Of a DNA stretch of 8,755 nucleotides, positions 6,301 through 8,755 are shown piece by piece. The number at the start of each line of letters is the position of its first letter. Within the stretch, counting starts at the first letter, position 1. This stretch comes from Spirochaetia bacterium (GTDB taxonomy: Bacteria > Spirochaetota > Spirochaetia > Treponematales > Breznakiellaceae): assembly GCA_025997495.1 (NCBI GenBank), contig BNUR01000124.1:1-8755 (forward strand), read 5' to 3'. Made by a program: the position numbers and the translations under genes. Below the pieces are notes generated by a model, which had not been told where the DNA came from, did not search any database, and saw only the letters and a list, made by a program, of their open reading frames with translations.

Positions 6301-6570
6301 CATGCTGGAACCCTTGGAGGAGGTTGAGGTCAGTTTTTTCAGGGCGGACACGCTGGAAAGGGCCGACTCCAGGTTACGGGTTACACTGCGTTCCACTTCC
6401 TCGGGACCGGCGCCGGTGTAGGAGGTCAGCACCACCACATAGGGGGGGTTTATTTCGGGAAGCAGATCAATGGGCATACTCGTAAGGGCAAATATCCCCA
6501 AGCCGATGAGGAGCGCAAAAATAATAAAAAAGGTTGTCGGCCGACCGACCGCTGTTTTAGCAAAACTCAT
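3319..6570 (-). CDS. RND efflux permease, HAE1 (AcrB-like) family
   Basis: At 1083 residues this is full length for an RND pump, and the halves are clearly repeated. TM1 is at about 12-30, the first periplasmic porter/docking loop at 31-340, TM2-TM6 at about 348-495, TM7 at 546-565, the second loop at 566-876 and TM8-TM12 at 877-1034. The proton-relay segment in TM4 reads 'GIGMLVDNSVVILENI' with D409 followed by N410, where AcrB has two aspartates. In TM10 'VNNGIVLVDYTN' has N946/N947 in the region of AcrB K940, plus D953. This is the pattern of the 'VDNS' HAE1 branch, not of heavy-metal CzcA pumps. It should exchange protons for exported drugs, bile-like compounds or lipids. The substrate cannot be read from sequence. 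Residues 671-683 are a Gly/Ser-rich loop, and the C-terminal 48 residues are a charged cytosolic tail. A GGGAGGA ribosome binding site lies in the 12-bp gap after the adaptor gene. Confidence 0.95.
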   Translation of the reverse strand: MSFAKTAVGRPTTFFIIFALLIGLGIFALTSMPIDLLPEINPPYVVVLTSYTGAGPEEVERSVTRNLESALSSVSALKKLTSTSSKGSSMIMLEFNYGTDLADAANSIRDALERVRRYLPEGADSPMIFKLDPSMMPIMGLQVTGNRSPEELRQIAEDTIIPRIEQTPGVASASVNGGREKIIRVEVAQNRLEAYGLTVTQIQQMLAGNNAQISAGSITEGGMNYILTTMGEYTSLEQIKNTVISYKGGGLVNGQAELPRNIYLRDIADVFEGYKDQTSAVFVNGQPSVMLMIQKQSGKNSVQTAKDLRKRITRIAREIPQDIKILETFNNTDQIENSLNQVTNSALSGAVLAVIVLFLFLRSIKPTLIIGISIPVSIVITIMLMYFCGLTLNLMTMAGLVLGIGMLVDNSVVILENIVHYREKGAKLKPAAIIGTSEMVVAITASTLTTICVFAPLVMFQGLLEMAGEMFAGLAFTVVISLTASLFVAIFLVPVLGSHYFPLVTRRQKPLKNKFLTAIDNAFANALNALDNAYAKAVDRVLRHKAIVIIFLVLLLVGSIFMVPKIGWVFMPEEEADNVNISATLPMGSPLADTEAALRRLEEIVKQEVQGYDRIVLNAGGGNLFSSSSSNSGSLRINLLKYEERIDTAEVVKAKLRKHFNDFPGVAFNFSSGGFGGMGGSSSAVDITLRTEDLVKGKAIAEQIAQLLTDHVPEVKEPQVSLKDGMPQIEIELDRDRIYAMGLNAYTIGNEIKAAVDGIIATQYKDGSNTYDVVLVLAEQDRSTRPALDHIFVNSQMAGGRVALSNFAGYKEGTGPMAISRENQSRVIHVTAAAVSGAKLNDLDDKVRALVQGSIPADEDVIIEYGGGNADMIEMMTKFLLIVVVAIFLVFGVMACLFESFRDPFIVLFTLPLSLIGVVAIYLVTGTVFNVMTAVGLLVLVGVIVNNGIVLVDYTNLLRKRGYGLQEACVEAARNRLRPILMTTLTTVLGLAPMAFVPGEGSAMTGPIGKTVLGGLSFGTLMTLFLMPTVYYIMNKHSDERDARAEARRERIAQGLTKKQAKAKTQSAARIAQPGRIAEEAGV

Positions 6571-6582
6571 GACTGTCCTCCC

Positions 6583-7578
6583 TTAGTTGGCAGCGCTTGT
6601 AGGGCCTGCGCCCAGGGGCGCAACTTGTTCTATCACGTTGATCCGTGACCCGTCTTCCAGGTGATTTTGGCCTTTGAGGATAATTTCCTGATTTGGGTTG
6701 AGCCCCGCCAACACTTCCAGTACCCCGTCCACCAGAACACCGGGAGTTATCACCTGCCGCTTGGCGACACGGAACGCCGGGTCCCGGGGGTCCGTGGCCA
6801 CGGTAAACACATAGCTTTCATCAAACCGCTGGATCATGGCGCCGCCGGGTATCTTCACAATATTGTTTTTCTCATCGGTGATGATCCGCACCTTGGCGAA
6901 CATCCCCGCCTTGAGTTTAGAGCCGGGGTTCTCCACATTGACCCGCACCTCCATGGTCCGGGACGCGGGGTCCACGGTTGGGGAGATCTCAGTAATACTG
7001 CCGCGGAATATTTCCCCCGGCCACGCGTCCAGGGTAATCTGGCAAGGCTGCCGCAGGGCTATCTTGGAAATGAACCGTTCCGCCACGTAGAGCTTTATCT
7101 CCAGGGCATTTCCCCCGGCGATCCTGGCCAGGGACACCGCCTGGCTGATGGTCATCCCCACCTGTGCGGGCAGTAATGTTACGGTTCCCGAAATAGGCGC
7201 GCGGGCTATGTTGGCCTGGTAGGTCATCCCCGGCTTACTGGGGTCCACCGCCGCAATGGGATCGTTCCGGGCAACCCGGTCCCCGACGGAAACGTAGACC
7301 CGGGTTATCTTCCCTGCGGCGTCCGAATAGGTATCCACCGTGGTGCCGGACACGATGTCCCCGGAAAGGGCCAGGTAATCCAGGATCTGCCCCTGGACCG
7401 CTACGGTGGTATTCACCGCGAACACCGGGATCGCCGGTGCGTCACCGGGAGCCCCGCCACCGGGGCCGGCCTGTTTATTCCCGGCCTTACCACAGCCCGG
7501 AAAAGTCACCGCTACAATAACTGCCGCTATGGCGCTCAACGCCACTGCGGCGGCGCCTTTGTACTGAACTTTTTTCAT
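6583..7578 (-). CDS. RND periplasmic adaptor (membrane fusion lipoprotein) lacking the alpha-helical hairpin
   Basis: The 331-residue protein has a signal sequence with lipobox-like 'FPGC' (C29) and a Gly/Pro-rich linker (30-48). The lipoyl (biotinyl) domain is visible as 'DTYSDAAGKITRVYVSVGDRVARNDPIAAV' (82-111) and 'ARAPISGTVTLLPAQVGMTI' (125-144). Only about 13 residues (DPSKPGMTYQANI) join the two halves, where AcrA-type adaptors insert a 60-100-residue coiled-coil hairpin that contacts TolC. The beta-barrel domain follows (155-235, with 'GEIFRGSITEISPTVDPASRTMEVRV' and 'LKAGMFAKV'), then the membrane-proximal domain (about 240-315). Hairpinless adaptors are known from Borrelia BesA. The protein is anchored in the inner membrane by lipid and should bridge permease and outer-membrane factor. 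Its ATG overlaps the upstream TolC-like stop by 4 bp. Confidence 0.9.
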   Translation of the reverse strand: MKKVQYKGAAAVALSAIAAVIVAVTFPGCGKAGNKQAGPGGGAPGDAPAIPVFAVNTTVAVQGQILDYLALSGDIVSGTTVDTYSDAAGKITRVYVSVGDRVARNDPIAAVDPSKPGMTYQANIARAPISGTVTLLPAQVGMTISQAVSLARIAGGNALEIKLYVAERFISKIALRQPCQITLDAWPGEIFRGSITEISPTVDPASRTMEVRVNVENPGSKLKAGMFAKVRIITDEKNNIVKIPGGAMIQRFDESYVFTVATDPRDPAFRVAKRQVITPGVLVDGVLEVLAGLNPNQEIILKGQNHLEDGSRINVIEQVAPLGAGPTSAAN

Positions 7579-8696
7579 TTCGTTCCCCCGTTACTCAGGG
7601 CGCCGAAGGGAACCCCGATGGAATATTCCAGGTCGATAAGACCCTTAAGATAATCAAACTGATTTGATAACATCGCCAGCCTGGCCTGGCTCCGGGCCAG
7701 ATCCGCGTTTTGCACCGAAAGAAATTCCTGGAGCCCCGCCCGGTAGGCCTCTTCGGTCAACCGGTAGGATCGATCCGCCAAGGCTACGGTCTGGGCCAGG
7801 GTTTCTGCGGAGATCTGCATCCGTTGCAGACCTAAGACCGTTTGGTAGATTTCAATTTCGGAGCCCTGAACCATCTGAGCCAACCCTATACTGGCAGTTT
7901 TGATGGTGTTGTCTAAATCCTTCAGCCCCTGTCCTTGTTTCGTAAAAGGAAAAAGACTGTTCAGGTTCATACCCAGGGTTATGGAAAAGGTAGCGTTATC
8001 ATGCCCATTCCATTTGTCCGTATCATCCATACTATCCCAGAGCCCTAAAAATGCGGGGGAATAACCAAAGTCAAGCCTGAGATAGGGCGTATGGGTTTGC
8101 AGAGCCTGGGCTTTCCGCTGGCTGGTAAGCGTAAGTACTTGCTGCCGTAACTCCATAATCTCCGGCTTTCCATTCGCCGCCCTGGAGATGAGATTCTGCA
8201 CATCCAGGGAAACATAATTGAGATCCCCCGTTACGGGTACAAGCTCAAATTGAGTATCTAATTCCAAGCCAAGGTTCATAGCAAAGCTGGCCATGGCCAG
8301 TTTCAAGCCAGTTTCCGCCTGATCGATGGTGGGCTTCAAATTATCCCGGGACACCTGAGCCTGAAGCAGGGTAAGCTGGGGGGCAAGTCCATTACGATAA
8401 TTTGCCTGTGCCATAGTAACCTGCCGTTCCGCATTGGCAAAACTTTCCCGCTGAATAGCGATATTCTCCTGGGCAAGGAGTATCGTATAGTAGTCCTTCC
8501 GTATTTGCTGCTCTATCTTGGCCTGGGCCATCGCATAGGTGAGCAGCCCGGTCTGGTAGTCCAGCTTAATGCTCCGTATCCCCTCTATCAACGCAAAGCT
8601 GAAGGTCCAGGACGCAGCCGCATTCCCGCTGAAGGTCCATTGCGGCTGGCCACCCATGGAAATCGGGCCTCCCATAGCTTCCGGAAGCGGAAGGGT
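7575..8696 (-). CDS. TolC-like outer-membrane efflux protein, 5'-truncated at the window end
   Basis: Two outer-membrane efflux protein (OEP, PF02321) repeats are visible. Counting from the ATG at 8675, the first coiled-coil hairpin is about 48-140 (QQIRKDYYTILLAQENIAIQ... YRNGLAPQLTLLQAQVS) and the second about 270-350 (VLGLQRMQISAETLAQ... YRAGLQEFLSVQNADLARSQARL). Between them, and before the first, are beta-strand-like amphipathic stretches. Full OEP proteins have about 420-500 residues with a signal peptide, but only 366 codons from 8675 remain and no signal peptide is visible. The frame stays open through seven plausible codons (TLPLPEA) up to 8696, exactly where the sequence turns into an inverted copy of 7911-7969, in which the frame meets a stop. 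The true start is therefore beyond the junction, and the ATG at 8675 is internal. As first visible gene of the operon, it forms the exit duct and overlaps the adaptor start by 4 bp. Confidence 0.85.
   Translation of the reverse strand, partial: TLPLPEAMGGPISMGGQPQWTFSGNAAASWTFSFALIEGIRSIKLDYQTGLLTYAMAQAKIEQQIRKDYYTILLAQENIAIQRESFANAERQVTMAQANYRNGLAPQLTLLQAQVSRDNLKPTIDQAETGLKLAMASFAMNLGLELDTQFELVPVTGDLNYVSLDVQNLISRAANGKPEIMELRQQVLTLTSQRKAQALQTHTPYLRLDFGYSPAFLGLWDSMDDTDKWNGHDNATFSITLGMNLNSLFPFTKQGQGLKDLDNTIKTASIGLAQMVQGSEIEIYQTVLGLQRMQISAETLAQTVALADRSYRLTEEAYRAGLQEFLSVQNADLARSQARLAMLSNQFDYLKGLIDLEYSIGVPFGALSNGGTK
7911..7969 (+). repeat. Inverted repeat copy A, inside the TolC-like gene
   Basis: These 59 bases, coding for 'MNLNSLFPFTKQGQGLKDLD' on the minus strand, occur again in exact reverse complement as the last 59 bases of the window. 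The match ends at base 7970. This copy is in frame in the OEP gene and is therefore the original. Confidence 0.95.
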
Positions 8697-8755
8697 TGAA
8701 CCTGAACAGTCTTTTTCCTTTTACGAAACAAGGACAGGGGCTGAAGGATTTAGAC
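8697..8755 (-). repeat. Inverted repeat copy B, at the window end
   Basis: This is an exact 59-base reverse complement of 7911-7969, separated from it by 727 bp and running to the last base of the window. It replaces the expected N-terminal coding sequence of the OEP gene with non-coding sequence (an in-frame TAA at 8723-8721 on the minus strand). A chimeric inverted join is the simplest explanation. Confidence 0.95.

Noticed and set aside
3319..6570. Heavy-metal (CzcA/CusA) RND classification suggested by the small coupled downstream protein
   Set aside because: The TM4 motif LVDNS and the overall sequence fit the HAE1 drug/hydrophobe branch, and no metal-binding methionine or histidine cluster is visible.

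Overview
The window looks like a piece of a spirochete chromosome, most plausibly a host-associated Treponema of the termite-gut or oral type. This is inferred from gene content, since no marker gene is present. The indicators are a tandem pair of secreted BspA-like leucine-rich-repeat proteins, a periplasmic adaptor without an alpha-helical hairpin (the architecture known from Borrelia BesA), and an RND pump of the 'LVDN' HAE1 type. By eye, bases 1 to about 2930 are AT-richer and full of short repeats and broken genes. From about 2935 to the end the sequence is clearly GC-richer and densely coding.

Region 1 (1-410) is a graveyard. It holds a hairpin, a remnant of an IS200/IS605 TnpA transposase that has lost its HUH motif and its C-terminal half, and a near-consensus promoter that now drives only an eight-codon reading frame. 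Region 2 (411-1184, minus strand) is a two-gene MNT/HEPN toxin-antitoxin-type module with overlapping genes. Its promoter ends six bases before the start codon, so the transcript is probably leaderless or nearly so. Region 3 (1184-2932, plus strand) holds two paralogous exported LRR proteins. The first lies behind an excellent sigma-54 (RpoN) -24/-12 promoter with a palindrome about 100 bp upstream that could be an enhancer site. Two long imperfect inverted repeats bracket the pair, and a 37-bp perfect palindrome separates the two genes.

Region 4 (2933-8696, minus strand) is an RND efflux operon, read in the order TolC-like outer-membrane factor, hairpinless lipoprotein adaptor, RND permease, small PII-like transporter-associated protein. 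The genes are coupled by two 4-bp ATGA overlaps and one 12-bp gap. The first three should form a tripartite envelope-spanning export pump. The fourth is a small cytosolic protein of the kind often attached to such operons.

The last 59 bases of the window are an exact inverted copy of a segment inside the TolC-like gene, and they cut off its N-terminus. This is either a real rearrangement or, more likely, an assembly or amplification chimera at a contig end. It should be resolved before the 5' end of the operon is trusted.
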